This document shows, one piece after another, positions 53,394 through 62,572 of a DNA stretch of 64,000 bases. How positions within the stretch are numbered: the first letter of the stretch is position 1; every line of letters starts with the position of its first letter. Under the pieces are notes generated by a model, which worked only from the letters and a program-made list of their open reading frames with translations, did no database searches and was not told the origin of the DNA. Position numbers and translations under genes: made by a program. The stretch comes from Luteolibacter arcticus (GTDB taxonomy: Bacteria > Verrucomicrobiota > Verrucomicrobiia > Verrucomicrobiales > Akkermansiaceae): assembly GCF_025950235.1 (NCBI RefSeq), contig NZ_JAPDDT010000007.1, positions 124,001-188,000 on the forward strand. The letters are read 5' to 3'.

Positions 53394-53945
53394 ATGATTC
53401 CCGAGGACGACAAGGAACCGGCCGCCGCCGTGGAGGATGAATTTTCCGACGCCGCTTCCGCCGACGCCGATCCCTACTCCGAGCTGGAGGCGGACGTGCT
53501 CAAGTGGAAGGAGCTGGCGGTCCGCACCGCGGCCGATCTGGACAATTTCCGCAAGCGCTCCGCCCGCGAGCGCGAGGAGGCGATGCGCTATGCCAACCAA
53601 GGCCTGCTGGAAGACCTGCTGCCGGTCATCGACAACTTCGAGATGGGCATGTTGGCCGCCTCGCAGGACAAGAGTTCGATGATCTACATCGGCATGGACA
53701 TGGTCCGCCGGCAGTTGAACGACTTCCTTTCCGCCCAAGGCGTGACGGAGATCCCGGCCGACGGGAAGACCTTCGACCCCAACGTCCACGAGGCAGTCTC
53801 GCAGGAAGCCTGTGAGCCGGCCCAGGATGGCAAGGTGCTGCGCGTGCACCGCCGCGGCTTCATGCTGCGCGACCGCTTGCTGCGCCCCGCCGTGGTGGTG
53901 GTGGGCAAAGTGGCATCCCCGGAAACCGACGGAGAGGAAGGCTGA
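53394..53945 (+). CDS. grpE: nucleotide exchange factor GrpE
   Basis: Promotes ADP release from DnaK. The 183-residue protein from the ATG at 53394 has a disordered acidic N-terminus, the long coiled coil ([40 protein letters not shown]) and the beta domain ([38 protein letters not shown]). Followed by dnaJ after 2 bp; dnaK itself is not in the window. Confidence 0.97.
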   Translation: MIPEDDKEPAAAVEDEFSDAASADADPYSELEADVLKWKELAVRTAADLDNFRKRSAREREEAMRYANQGLLEDLLPVIDNFEMGMLAASQDKSSMIYIGMDMVRRQLNDFLSAQGVTEIPADGKTFDPNVHEAVSQEACEPAQDGKVLRVHRRGFMLRDRLLRPAVVVVGKVASPETDGEEG

Positions 53946-53947
53946 CG

Positions 53948-55087
53948 ATGACGACGAAGCGCGATTATTACGAGATCCTCGGCGTCGCCCGCGACGCGAG
54001 CGCGGAGGAGATCAAGAAGGCCTACCGCAAGCTCGCGGTGAAGTTCCACCCGGACAAGAACCCGGGCGACCACGCGGCCGAGGAGAAATTCAAGGAGCTG
54101 GGCGAGGCCTACGAGGCGCTCAGCGATGCCGACAAGCGGGCTGCATACGATCGGTTCGGGCATGCTGCCTTTGGTGGTGGCGGCGGCGGTGGGGGAGGCG
54201 GCGGTGGCTTCCATGATCCCATGGACCTGTTCTCGCAGGTCTTCGGCAGCGCCTTTGGTGGCGGCTTCGAGGAATTCTTCGGCGGTGGACGCCGCCAGCG
54301 GACGGGCAAGCAGCGCGGCAGCGACCTGCGCTACGATCTGGAGATCACGCTGGAAGAAGCAGCCCGCGGTTCGGAAAAGGAGCTCGAGATCGAGCACTAT
54401 GGCCCGTGCGGCACATGCCACTCCAGCGGCTCGAAAAGCGGCGGCGGCACCAAGCCCTGCACCACCTGCGGTGGACGCGGCGTGGTCGCCCGGCAGGCTG
54501 GCATCTTCATCCAACAGACGACTTGCCCGGAATGCCGAGGCGCCGGTGAATCGGTGGCCGATCCCTGCAACTCGTGTGGCGGCGACGGTCGCACTCACAA
54601 AACCAGCCGGATCAAGATCCGCATCCCGGCCGGCGTGGAAGACGGTACCCGCCTGCGCTCGACCGGCAACGGCGACGCGGGCGTCCGCGGCGGCGCGGCC
54701 GGTGATCTCTATGTCTTCCTCCATGTGAAGGCGCACGACGTCTTCGAGCGCGACGGCAATGACCTCTTTTGCGAGGTGCCGATGCCCTTCAGCACCGCGG
54801 CCCTCGGCGGCGAGCTGGAGGTGCCGACGCTCGATGGCAAGGCCTCGATCAAGATTCCCGCTGGCACCCAGGGTGGCACGGTGTTCCGCCTGCGCGACCG
54901 CGGCGTGCCCGCGCTTTCCGGCGGCAAGAAGGGCGACCTCCACGTCCGCGTGCAGGTCGAAGTGCCGACCAAGCTCAACGGCGAGCAGCAGGACAAGCTC
55001 CGCGCCTTCTCCGAATCGATCGGCCAGCACAATTCCCCGATGCAGGAGGGCTTTTTCAAGAAGGCCCGCCGCTTCTTCGATCTCTGA
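53948..55087 (+). CDS. dnaJ: molecular chaperone DnaJ
   Basis: A 379-residue type I Hsp40. J-domain at 1-70 with the HPD motif in [15 protein letters not shown], a Gly-rich run at about 75-90, and four zinc-binding repeats ([32 protein letters not shown]). C-terminal substrate-binding domains follow ([40 protein letters not shown]). SD-like GGAAGG 7 nt before the ATG. Operon grpE-dnaJ-rsmE. Confidence 0.98.
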   Translation: MTTKRDYYEILGVARDASAEEIKKAYRKLAVKFHPDKNPGDHAAEEKFKELGEAYEALSDADKRAAYDRFGHAAFGGGGGGGGGGGGFHDPMDLFSQVFGSAFGGGFEEFFGGGRRQRTGKQRGSDLRYDLEITLEEAARGSEKELEIEHYGPCGTCHSSGSKSGGGTKPCTTCGGRGVVARQAGIFIQQTTCPECRGAGESVADPCNSCGGDGRTHKTSRIKIRIPAGVEDGTRLRSTGNGDAGVRGGAAGDLYVFLHVKAHDVFERDGNDLFCEVPMPFSTAALGGELEVPTLDGKASIKIPAGTQGGTVFRLRDRGVPALSGGKKGDLHVRVQVEVPTKLNGEQQDKLRAFSESIGQHNSPMQEGFFKKARRFFDL

Positions 55088-55091
55088 CGGC

Positions 55092-55820
55092 ATGGCGCGC
55101 TTCTTCCTCGCACCGGAGTGTTGGGGCGGCGCGGCCGTCCTCACCGGCGACGAGGCAAAGCACGCCGCCCAAGTCCTGCGCCTGCGCCGCGGGGACCGGA
55201 TCACGGTCTTCGACGGCGGGGGGCGTTCGGCGTCTGCGGAGATCCTCGACGTTTCGAAGAGCGAGGTCCGCCTGTCCATTGGCGACGTGGTCCAGCGTCC
55301 ACCGCTGCGGCCGCGGATTCACCTCGTGCAAGCGGTGCCGAAGGGCAAGACGATGGACCTGATCGTCCAGAAAGCCGTCGAGCTCGGCGTCGCCTCGATC
55401 CAGCCGCTCATCACCCGCCGCACCGTGGTGCAGGTGGAGGCGGACGATGCCGACCGCAAATCTTCCAAGTGGCAGCGGGTCGCGCTCGAAGCCTGCAAGC
55501 AGTGCGGCCAGGATCTGCTGCCGGTGGTCGAGCCTGCCCGCAGCTTTGCCGATTGGCTGCCGCACTGCGGGGGCGGGCTGAAGGTCATCGCCTCGCTTTT
55601 TCCCGGTGCCCGGCCGCTCCGCGACATCCTGCGATCCGGCGAGATGCCGGAAGATGTGACACTTCTCGTTGGTCCGGAAGGGGATTTCACGGCGGAGGAA
55701 GGCGAGTCAGCCCTCGCGGCAGGCTTCCAACCTGCCAGCCTCGGCGAGATTATTCTCCGGGCGGAAACGGCGGCATTTTTTGGGATTTCGGCCCTCCGTT
55801 ACGAATTTTCGGCAGCCTGA
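55092..55820 (+). CDS. rsmE: 16S rRNA (uracil1498-N3)-methyltransferase
   Basis: A 242-residue SPOUT-class enzyme from the ATG at 55092. Conserved parts: EAKHAAQVLRLRRGDRITVF near the N-terminus, RIHLVQAVPKGKTMDLIVQK, SIQPLITRRTVVQV and ALEACKQCGQD, and the SAM-binding knot LLVGPEGDFTAEEGESALAA with LGEIILRAETAAFFGISALR. The dnaJ-rsmE pairing is common and the gap is 4 bp. Confidence 0.96.
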   Translation: MARFFLAPECWGGAAVLTGDEAKHAAQVLRLRRGDRITVFDGGGRSASAEILDVSKSEVRLSIGDVVQRPPLRPRIHLVQAVPKGKTMDLIVQKAVELGVASIQPLITRRTVVQVEADDADRKSSKWQRVALEACKQCGQDLLPVVEPARSFADWLPHCGGGLKVIASLFPGARPLRDILRSGEMPEDVTLLVGPEGDFTAEEGESALAAGFQPASLGEIILRAETAAFFGISALRYEFSAA

Positions 55821-55836
55821 ACGTCAATGAATTCGG

Positions 55837-55855
55837 ATAATTTGTAAAAATTATC
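55837..55855. promoter_or_regulatory. AT-rich palindrome before the 1004-residue secreted protein
   Basis: Arms GATAATTT and AAATTATC surround GTA plus one base, in a 60-bp AT-rich island that contrasts with the GC-rich flanks. It lies 38 bp before the GTG start. It could act as an operator or as the rsmE terminator; there is no T-run, so an operator or promoter role is slightly favoured. Confidence 0.4.
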
Positions 55856-55892
55856 ATTTGATTGTTAGGCTTTACTAAATATAAGACGCGGC

Positions 55893-58800
55893 GTGCTGTC
55901 CCACTCGACCAGATATTTCTGGCCGTTGCATGTCGTGTCCGCGAGTTGCCTGATGGCGGCTTTCGCGGCGGATGCGCCGGTCCCGACGCGAGGCTTTGAG
56001 GTCGATACCTCAAGCCGAAATGACGTCGTCGCGTTCTATCATTCCATCTATCAGGCGTCCGAAGGCTACCAGAACCGGGTGGCCTGGACCGGCAACTACA
56101 CTTCGACCGCGGCTGGCGCCGAAGGCACGACCTCGGCGGTCTTCGCGGGCGATGTCGAGCGGCGCCTGAACTACCACCGGGCGCTCGCCGGGGTGCCGGC
56201 CACCGTGCGAGTCAATACCGGCTCGACCGTCAACATCCTGGCGGCCGATCCATACAAGCCGGATCCTTCCACCACGAAGGCCGCGGCGGCACAGCGCTCG
56301 GCGCTGATGATCGTGCGGACCTATCCGAACAACGGCGGTCTCAGTCACACCCCGCCGCAGACCAACACCGCGTGGACCGCGGCTGCATGGAATGCCAACA
56401 AGAATGGCAACCTGGCGCTCGGCTTCTACGGCCCCGGCGCGGTCGATGCCTACGTGCAAGAGAACGTGATCGGCATCTCGAATTGGAACGTGGATGTCGG
56501 CCACCGTCGCTGGCTTCTGAGCCACTGGTCCACGGATTTCGCCACCGGTGACACGCCCGGTTCCTTCAACGGAACCACGGTGCGCCCGCCATCGAATGCG
56601 ATGTACGTGGTGCCCAAGCAGACCGACGTGGACTTCGACGTCGACCCGCTTTTCCACACTTATCCGGCCGCCGGGTTCTTCCCCGCGGAGCACAATTCGC
56701 CGTATTGGTCGCTGTCGTTTCCCGGCGCCGACTTTTCCGCGGCGTCGGTGACGATGCGCGATGCGGCGATGAATGTGGTGCCGGTGACGGTGGTCTCCCG
56801 GCGCACCGGCTACGGCGACAATTCGATCGTGTGGCAAGTGCCCACCACGGTGTCGGTCTTTTCGGTCGCGTCGGACACCACCTACCATATCACGGTCGCG
56901 AATATCCAAGGCACGGATGTGCCCGCACAGCACAGCTATCAGGTCACGCTGATCGATCCGGACAAGCTCAACCAAAGCGGGCTGGTCGCCGGCGAAAGTT
57001 CTCCAACCGTGAGCGCGACCTATCAGGTCAGCGGACTTCAGGGAGTGGAGCAAGTCGAGGCCGGCATGTTCCAGCGCAAGGCCGCCACGTGGACCGAGGG
57101 CGGGGAGGATAGTCCGGCTCCGAAAGTCATCACCCAGACCAGTAGCAGCTATCCCTTCCGTGCCGCGGTCGCGGGCTACGTGAAAAGCGGGACGAAGGCA
57201 TTCCGCCTGACCTTTCCCACGCGCTACGATCCGCTGATCAATGGCGTGCCCCAGCAGTCTTTCGAGCTCGACCGCGAGATCGTGTCGGGCGCTGCCACCT
57301 CGCTGAAATTCCAGTATCGGCGCGGGCTGATGACCGCCGCTTCCAAGCTCGCCGTGGAAAGCTCCGCCGATGGCGGGGTGACTTGGTCCACGCTCACCAC
57401 GCTATCCGGTCTCGGTGGCACCGGTGACTCGGCTTTCCAGTCTTCGACGCTCCCGCTGACTGCGTCCGCCACACCGCTGCGCGTGCGGTTCCGCTTCTAC
57501 CTCTCCGATCCCAGCGCGGCGCTCTATGCCCACGAGGACTACCTGACCCTCGCGACCGGTGTCTTCATCGACGATATCACGGTGTCCGGCGGCGATTGGC
57601 TGGAGCCCGCAGGCTTCGTGAAGTCGGCGGGTCTCACGTCCTTCACCTTCAGTTCCGCGACCGCCGGGGTCGCCATCGCCACCGGCCAGACGTGGTGGCT
57701 GCGCGCGCGCGCCCATCTCGGCGGCAAGGCGTTCCCGTGGGGGGCGGCAAAGGTCGTCACGCCGCGCGGGCCGCTTGAACTCAGCGGCAGCACCACGGTG
57801 CCGGTGACCGGGGCGAATTACTGCTTCATCCCCGATCCCGCGGCCACCTCGTATCGCTTCGAGGTCGCAGCACCGGGAGGAAGCGCATGGACCGAGGGTG
57901 CTGAAACCTCACCGGCCCCGCAAATTTCCACGCAGATCTCTGCTTCCTATTCCATCTACAGCACGACCACCGGCTACCGGAAGAGCGGGTCCCGTGCGTT
58001 CCGGCTCGGACTCGCCACGACCAGCGATCAGGAGGACCTCTTCACGATCACGCGCGACACGACTCCAAGCGTCACCAGCGCCCTGACGTTCTGGACCCGC
58101 CGGGGGACGATGGCGACGACGAATCGCTTGCACGCCGAGCTCTCCTCCGATGGCGGCAGCACCTGGACTTCGATCTGGAATCTGCCGGGCAAGACCACGG
58201 CCGACGCGGCGGTCACCCTCCAGAGCGTGTCGCTGGCGGCGTGGGCGGGAACTTCGGTGAAACTCCGATTTGCCCTCCGCAATACCAGCGGTTCCAATCT
58301 CACGTGGAATGCCACGAAATCCGGTGTCTGGATCGACGACATCACGGTCACCGCGCCCTCCTTGGTCCTGTGGTCGAGTGAAACCGCGGTGGCCGCCGGT
58401 ACCCCGATGGTCTGCCTGAATCCGATCACCGCCGGTCGGCCCCTGGTCGCAGGGCAGCCCCTTCAACTCCGCATGCGAGCCATGAATGGCGCCACGCCGG
58501 GAGCTTGGGGGCCGGCCTTGATGGTCACGCCCTCGGGGGCGGCGGGGGTCCTCACCGGCTTCGCCGCCTTCAAGGCCTACCTGTATCCGGCAGTGGACCT
58601 CGCCTTCGAAGCGGATGCCGATGGCGACGGACTTGCCGACGGTGTCGAGTATGCATTCTCCACCGATCCCACGACGCCAACGGCCGCGTCCGATACGGTC
58701 TCGCTCACGGCCGCTCTTTTCGAGATCTCGCGCGACCTGCCGACGGAACACGGTGACGTGGACTACAAGGCCGAGTGGTCCGATGACCTGCACGTGTGGT

Positions 58801-58907
58801 CCCGCGCAGGCGTCGGGGTGCGCGTCGAGGGTGGCAAGATCATCGCCAGTGTGCCGCTTGGCGGGTCGCCGTCCCGCATGATGCGCTGGGTGGTGGTGGA
58901 GAAATGA
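55893..58907 (+). CDS. large secreted protein, CAP-like N-terminus and calcium-type C-terminal tail
   Basis: A 1004-residue exported protein (GTG start; signal LHVVSASCLMAAFAADAP). Residues about 30-220 resemble a CAP/SCP domain (RRLNYHRALAGVPATVRVNT, QENVIGISNWNVDVGHRRWL). The middle has at least two copies of a jelly-roll-like unit, each opening with AWTEGAE/TWTEGGEDSPAPKVI and containing FRLxFxT and VFIDDITVSG or VWIDDITVTA. The C-terminus carries EADADGDGLADGVEYAFSTD, a thrombospondin-type-3-like Ca2+ repeat typical of verrucomicrobial secreted proteins. Role unknown; perhaps adhesion or polymer binding. Confidence 0.8.
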   Translation: MLSHSTRYFWPLHVVSASCLMAAFAADAPVPTRGFEVDTSSRNDVVAFYHSIYQASEGYQNRVAWTGNYTSTAAGAEGTTSAVFAGDVERRLNYHRALAGVPATVRVNTGSTVNILAADPYKPDPSTTKAAAAQRSALMIVRTYPNNGGLSHTPPQTNTAWTAAAWNANKNGNLALGFYGPGAVDAYVQENVIGISNWNVDVGHRRWLLSHWSTDFATGDTPGSFNGTTVRPPSNAMYVVPKQTDVDFDVDPLFHTYPAAGFFPAEHNSPYWSLSFPGADFSAASVTMRDAAMNVVPVTVVSRRTGYGDNSIVWQVPTTVSVFSVASDTTYHITVANIQGTDVPAQHSYQVTLIDPDKLNQSGLVAGESSPTVSATYQVSGLQGVEQVEAGMFQRKAATWTEGGEDSPAPKVITQTSSSYPFRAAVAGYVKSGTKAFRLTFPTRYDPLINGVPQQSFELDREIVSGAATSLKFQYRRGLMTAASKLAVESSADGGVTWSTLTTLSGLGGTGDSAFQSSTLPLTASATPLRVRFRFYLSDPSAALYAHEDYLTLATGVFIDDITVSGGDWLEPAGFVKSAGLTSFTFSSATAGVAIATGQTWWLRARAHLGGKAFPWGAAKVVTPRGPLELSGSTTVPVTGANYCFIPDPAATSYRFEVAAPGGSAWTEGAETSPAPQISTQISASYSIYSTTTGYRKSGSRAFRLGLATTSDQEDLFTITRDTTPSVTSALTFWTRRGTMATTNRLHAELSSDGGSTWTSIWNLPGKTTADAAVTLQSVSLAAWAGTSVKLRFALRNTSGSNLTWNATKSGVWIDDITVTAPSLVLWSSETAVAAGTPMVCLNPITAGRPLVAGQPLQLRMRAMNGATPGAWGPALMVTPSGAAGVLTGFAAFKAYLYPAVDLAFEADADGDGLADGVEYAFSTDPTTPTAASDTVSLTAALFEISRDLPTEHGDVDYKAEWSDDLHVWSRAGVGVRVEGGKIIASVPLGGSPSRMMRWVVVEK

Positions 58908-58911
58908 CGGC

Positions 58912-59730
58912 TCAGCGCTGGCACTTGGGGCACCAGTAGGTCGAGCGTTGGCCCATCACCGCATGGCGAATCACCGTGCTGCACACGCGGCACGGCTCGC
59001 CCTTCCGCTCATAGACGAACAGCGACTGGCTGAAGTAACCTGGCTCGCCATCCGAGTTCAGGAAGTCGCGCAGGGTTGTGCCGCCTTGTTCGATCGACTC
59101 GGCGAGCACCTTGCGGACCGCCGCGACCAGTTTTGCCAGCCGTGGCTTGGTCACCTTCGATGCGGGTGTGGCCGGCCGGATACCGGCGCGGAAGAGTGCC
59201 TCGCTGGCGTAGATGTTGCCCACGCCGACGACGACCTTCGGGTCCATGATCGCCAGCTTGATGGCGACGATTCGCCCGGCGCAGGCCTTCGCCAGAAGCG
59301 CGGTGGTGAAATCCTTGTCGAGCGGCTCCGGTCCTAGGCCTTGCAGCAGCGGATGGTCCATCGGGTTTCCCTCCGGCAAGTGCAGGAAGATTCCAAAGCG
59401 CCGCGGATCGTGAAAACGAAGCTGCTTTCCCGTGTCCAAGGTCAGCGCCACGTGGTCGTGCTTCTTGAAAGCCGACGCGGGATCGGCAAGCCGCAGGCTG
59501 CCAGACATACCGAGATGCACCAGCAGGCCGCCACCCTGCTCAAGATCGAAGAGCAGGTACTTCGCCCGTCTTTGCACGGACTTGAACCGCTCACCGGCGA
59601 TGGAGTCGAGCGATTCCGAAACCGGTTGCCGCAGCCCTCGGTGACGGACGATCACCTCGGTGACCTGGTGTCCGACGAGGTGGGGTTCGACCCCGCGGCG
59701 GGTGGTTTCGACTTCGGGCAGCTCCGGCAT
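58912..59730 (-). CDS. mutM: formamidopyrimidine-DNA glycosylase
   Basis: Base-excision repair of 8-oxoguanine. The 272-residue product starts MPELPEVETTRRGVEPHLVG with catalytic Pro2 and Glu3. Other family features are LLVHLGMSGSLRL, HDHVALTLDTGKQLRFHDPR (Lys beta-strand), VGVGNIYASEALFRAGIRP and the C-terminal zinc finger CRVCSTVIRHAVMGQRSTYW-C-x2-C. Full length and convergent with the secreted protein gene, 4 bp apart. Confidence 0.98.
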   Translation of the reverse strand: MPELPEVETTRRGVEPHLVGHQVTEVIVRHRGLRQPVSESLDSIAGERFKSVQRRAKYLLFDLEQGGGLLVHLGMSGSLRLADPASAFKKHDHVALTLDTGKQLRFHDPRRFGIFLHLPEGNPMDHPLLQGLGPEPLDKDFTTALLAKACAGRIVAIKLAIMDPKVVVGVGNIYASEALFRAGIRPATPASKVTKPRLAKLVAAVRKVLAESIEQGGTTLRDFLNSDGEPGYFSQSLFVYERKGEPCRVCSTVIRHAVMGQRSTYWCPKCQR

Positions 59731-60060
59731 GCGGGCTCATTCTAACCGCGGGGGCGGTTCGTCCATGGGAAAAATCCGGGATGCGGATGGATGGATGGGC
59801 ATGAAGGCGGTGCCCCGCCGTTTTGTAGCGGATGGGCTGCGCCCTTGCGGCGGGGCGGGGCTTCTCCGGTGATCGTCACTCCGATTCGTTTGGCGCACCG
59901 TCCCCCGCCGGAACGACGAAGTCGTCCCGCCACGAGAAACACGAATGGGCGAGCGGCGCAGACCGCTTTCAATCCCCACACGGGCTCTTCCGTCGGGGTT
60001 CCCGGAAAAGTCATGCTGCCGCCTTGAAATCCTCCGCGGTCTCTCCAACATGTTTTGCTC
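59731..60060. other. intergenic region with palindromic remnants
   Basis: No supported gene. It holds a large imperfect hairpin, GCCCCGCCG (59811-59819) pairing with CGGCGGGGC around 59857, and a smaller one, ACGACGAAGTCGT, around 59912. Frames in all directions are rich in Arg, Pro and Ser, as expected for non-coding GC-rich DNA. Probably debris of dispersed repeats plus the promoter of the gene at 60061. Confidence 0.4.
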
Positions 60061-60396
60061 ATGGACCGTGAAGCCTTCGCCCTGCCGGACGGCAACCTCT
60101 TTTCCGCCTGGGATCTTCGCTTCGGCGATTGGGAGCGGCGGCGGCAGAGTCGGCCCTCGTTCGTCCACTTGCCGGATGGCAGCGTGAAGTCCGGTTCGGT
60201 CAGCTACACCACGGAATCGGCGTCGATCCGCTTCTGCGCGTCGAACGGACCGCTCACGACCGGCGTGACCGGGCAGCTCTCGTCCGGCGACGAGCGGTTC
60301 TACCAGGTGACCGTCGTCGCCATCGAGTGGAAGGCGGACCACCTGTGCGTCACTGGCACGGCGGTCCGGAACTTCGATTTTTCCGTGCCGCAGTGA
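60061..60396 (+). CDS. hypothetical protein
   Basis: Unrecognised 111-residue soluble protein starting MDREAFALPDGNLFSAWDLR at an ATG. Beta-rich composition (FVHLPDGSVKSGSVSYTTES, DERFYQVTVVAIEWKADHLC) without signal peptide. Its start context, TGCTCATGGA, is shared almost exactly with the 32987 region, which may be chance. Convergent with the DUF4242 gene, 6 bp apart. Confidence 0.55.
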   Translation: MDREAFALPDGNLFSAWDLRFGDWERRRQSRPSFVHLPDGSVKSGSVSYTTESASIRFCASNGPLTTGVTGQLSSGDERFYQVTVVAIEWKADHLCVTGTAVRNFDFSVPQ

Positions 60397-60402
60397 TCGG
60401 GA

Positions 60403-60669
60403 TCAGCCGGCGTGGATGATGCCGCGCTCGCCCTCGAGTTCGACCGGACTGATCGACTCGCAGGGGACCTGCATCTTTTGGAACCACTCGGCGAGCGCCT
60501 GGCGGTCGGGGGCTTCCATCACGCAGAAGAGCGTGCCTTCGGAGAGATTGAGGAAGCTCCGGTAGGGCTGCACGACGGGATCGCTGAGCGCGGCGGTGGC
60601 GAGTTGATTGACTTGATCCCGGCTGATCGCACCGGGCGGGACCTTATGGCTGCTCATATAGGTTGGCAT
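60403..60669 (-). CDS. DUF4242 (nickel-binding-like) small protein
   Basis: An 88-residue protein: MPTYMSSHKVPPGAISRDQV, SFLNLSEGTLFCVMEAPDRQ, LAEWFQKMQVPCESISPVEL. The length and the 'C-V-M-E-A-P-D-R' strand followed by an amphipathic helix fit the DUF4242/SCO4226-type ferredoxin-like fold, some members of which bind nickel. Cys and His ligands are present, but metal binding is not shown. Confidence 0.75.
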   Translation of the reverse strand: MPTYMSSHKVPPGAISRDQVNQLATAALSDPVVQPYRSFLNLSEGTLFCVMEAPDRQALAEWFQKMQVPCESISPVELEGERGIIHAG

Positions 60670-60787
60670 GGTGTTCCTCCTTTCGCGGGAGAGTGAACAT
60701 GGCGCGGGAGCATGGCGCTTGGCAAACCGGAAAGCGCTCGCGGCGCGCGTGACAGGCGCGAGGGGGCTTGCCTACGCTCGGCCCACG

Positions 60788-61138
60788 ATGATCGCGCCGG
60801 AGCATTTTGGATCGGAGATCATGAAGTACGTTCTCCTCGGGGAAGACGGAGCCAGCGCGGAGGAAAAGCTCTCCGGCTACACGGGCGTGGTCCCGTGGAG
60901 CTACCTGCGTCCGCACTGCCAGAATGGCGTGCTGTATTTCTTGGATCCGGCGCTGGCGCTCACCGACGTCGGCGCGGCAATCGCGCGCAACGAGTCCACT
61001 AAAGTGGAAGCGTGGCTGAAGTCCGGCGATCTGGTGAAGTTGGGCGAGGTCCACTCCGTGCAGTGGGAGAAGGAGTCCCCGGAGTTCGAGTCGCTGGTCG
61101 TCTCGCCCTTCGTGCTCTGCCGGCCGGTGGCCTGGTAA
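60788..61138 (+). CDS. DUF2288 family protein
   Basis: A 116-residue protein from the ATG at 60788 (MIAPEHFGSEIMKYVLLGED). The family pattern is clear: YTGVVPWSYLRPHCQNGVLY, FLDPALALTDVGAAIARNES, VEAWLKSGDLVKLGEVH. A longer frame from 60668 adds 40 Arg/Ala-rich residues and is rejected. Function of DUF2288 is unknown. Confidence 0.85.
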   Translation: MIAPEHFGSEIMKYVLLGEDGASAEEKLSGYTGVVPWSYLRPHCQNGVLYFLDPALALTDVGAAIARNESTKVEAWLKSGDLVKLGEVHSVQWEKESPEFESLVVSPFVLCRPVAW

Positions 61139-61144
61139 GGCCTG

Positions 61145-61810
61145 TTACCGCCGCTTCCTCCGGACAAGAAGCACGCCCGCACCCGCCAGCACCAGGCACG
61201 ACGGCTCCGGAATGGAAGCGGGCTCCACCCAGGTTCTCACAATCTGGTCGGTCGTGCCTTCGCTGCTCGTCCAATCCGGAAATTCCGGCGAGGAGAGAAA
61301 GTAGCGCTCGCCGGCAGCATAGCCGCCGAGGCCGTCACCTGCCCAGGCGAAGGCGGGCATGCCCGTGCCGACTGGCGGCGCATCCGGCGCACCAAGCGCG
61401 ATCGCAAACGTGTCACCTACGCCGAAGTGAAGGTCCCAACTCCGCACATCCACCGAGACCATCACCAGATCGAAGAGACCGCTGCTCGCGATGGAACTGG
61501 CCGCGATGGTGATGGTCATCAGGGGCGCACCCTCAGGCGCGCCGTCGGCATTCAGGATGCTGAGGACGAGGTCTCCCGTGGCCCCTGACTGACGGCTCAG
61601 CCACAGATCGACCCGCGACAAATAGCCCTCCACCCCGGCTGTGATCGTCTGCGCCATGTAGATGTCTTCGACACTCTCGCCGGTATCCACTGGACCCACC
61701 ACGGAAGGAAGACCGCCTTCCTCCGTGGAGCCGGTGACTTGATCGACAATGGCCGTCGCGGAAAATGCCGGAGTGACGAGGGCGATCAGGGCGGCTAACA
61801 GGAGCTTCAT
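61145..61810 (-). CDS. PEP-CTERM exported protein
   Basis: A 221-residue protein with signal MKLLLAALIALVTPAFSATA and a C-terminal sorting signal SIPEPSCLVLAGAGVLLVRR followed by basic residues, so it is probably processed by an exosortase. The body is a beta-sandwich-like domain (YLSRVDLWLSRQSGATGDLV, SSGLFDLVMVSVDVRSWDL) similar to choice-of-anchor domains of verrucomicrobial secreted proteins. Convergent with DUF2288, 6 bp apart. Confidence 0.85.
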   Translation of the reverse strand: MKLLLAALIALVTPAFSATAIVDQVTGSTEEGGLPSVVGPVDTGESVEDIYMAQTITAGVEGYLSRVDLWLSRQSGATGDLVLSILNADGAPEGAPLMTITIAASSIASSGLFDLVMVSVDVRSWDLHFGVGDTFAIALGAPDAPPVGTGMPAFAWAGDGLGGYAAGERYFLSSPEFPDWTSSEGTTDQIVRTWVEPASIPEPSCLVLAGAGVLLVRRKRR

Positions 61811-61891
61811 GAAGTCGCGACGCTGGCTGACCGCCCTACCGACGACAATCCCAATCGCTGCGGAACCTGGACCGACACGAGAGTGCGGCCG

Positions 61892-62572
61892 CTACTCGCC
61901 TTTCACCAGGAACACGATCTCGCCTTTCGGCGGATGCACTTGGAAATGCGCGAGGAGCTCGGCCGCGGTGCCGCGGTGGTAGGTCTCGAATTTCTTGGTG
62001 AGTTCGCGGGCCACGCAGCACGGGGCATCCGGAAGTTTTTCCGCGAGCAGTTCCAGCGTCGAGAGCAGGCGGTGAGGGGACTCGAAGAAGATACTCGTGC
62101 CCTCGATGGACAGCGACTCCTCCAGCACCGAGAGCCGCTTGCCCTTCTTGATCGGCAGGAAGCCGAGGAAGCGGAAGGCGTGGACTGGAAAGCCCGAGCC
62201 GACCAGTGCCGTCAGCACGGCCGAGGGACCGGGCAGCACTTCGAAGGGGATGCCTTGCTCGATGCAGGCCTGCACCACGCGGTAGCCCGGATCGGAAACG
62301 GCGGGCATGCCGGCGTCCGTGACCATCGCCACCGTCTCGCCGCCGCGCACGGCGTCAAGCAACTCCGGCAAACGTCGTACTTCGTTGTGATCGTGCAGCG
62401 AGACCAGCGGCTTGCCGGTGATGCCGAGCTTCGAGAGCAGCGGCGCGGAATGGCGCGTGTCTTCGCAGGCGATGCGGTTGGCCTCCTTCAACACCTCGAT
62501 GGCCCGCAGCGTGATGTCGCCCATGTTGCCGATGGGCGTGGGGACGAGGACGAAGCGGCCGGGAGTGCTCAT
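61892..62572 (-). CDS. rsmI: 16S rRNA (cytidine1402-2'-O)-methyltransferase
   Basis: A 226-residue tetrapyrrole-methylase-fold enzyme modifying 16S C1402. It opens GRFVLVPTPIGNMGDITLRA with the glycine-rich SAM loop and contains ACEDTRHSAPLLSKLGI, MVTDAGMPAVSDPGYRVVQA, EVLPGPSAVLTALVGSGFPV and FFESPHRLLSTLELLAE. Shorter than E. coli RsmI (286) because the C-terminal domain is absent, which is common in this phylum. Confidence 0.96.
   Translation of the reverse strand: MSTPGRFVLVPTPIGNMGDITLRAIEVLKEANRIACEDTRHSAPLLSKLGITGKPLVSLHDHNEVRRLPELLDAVRGGETVAMVTDAGMPAVSDPGYRVVQACIEQGIPFEVLPGPSAVLTALVGSGFPVHAFRFLGFLPIKKGKRLSVLEESLSIEGTSIFFESPHRLLSTLELLAEKLPDAPCCVARELTKKFETYHRGTAAELLAHFQVHPPKGEIVFLVKGE

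Noticed and set aside
54175-54210. GGT/GGC-rich simple repeat
   Set aside because: It encodes the Gly-rich linker of DnaJ, expected for the family, so it is not an independent repeat element.
32980-60066. Shared TGTTxTGCTCATGGA text at the starts of the 32987 and 60061 genes
   Set aside because: A match of this length with one mismatch is expected by chance among all pairs in 64 kb, and the reading frames used differ between the two loci.
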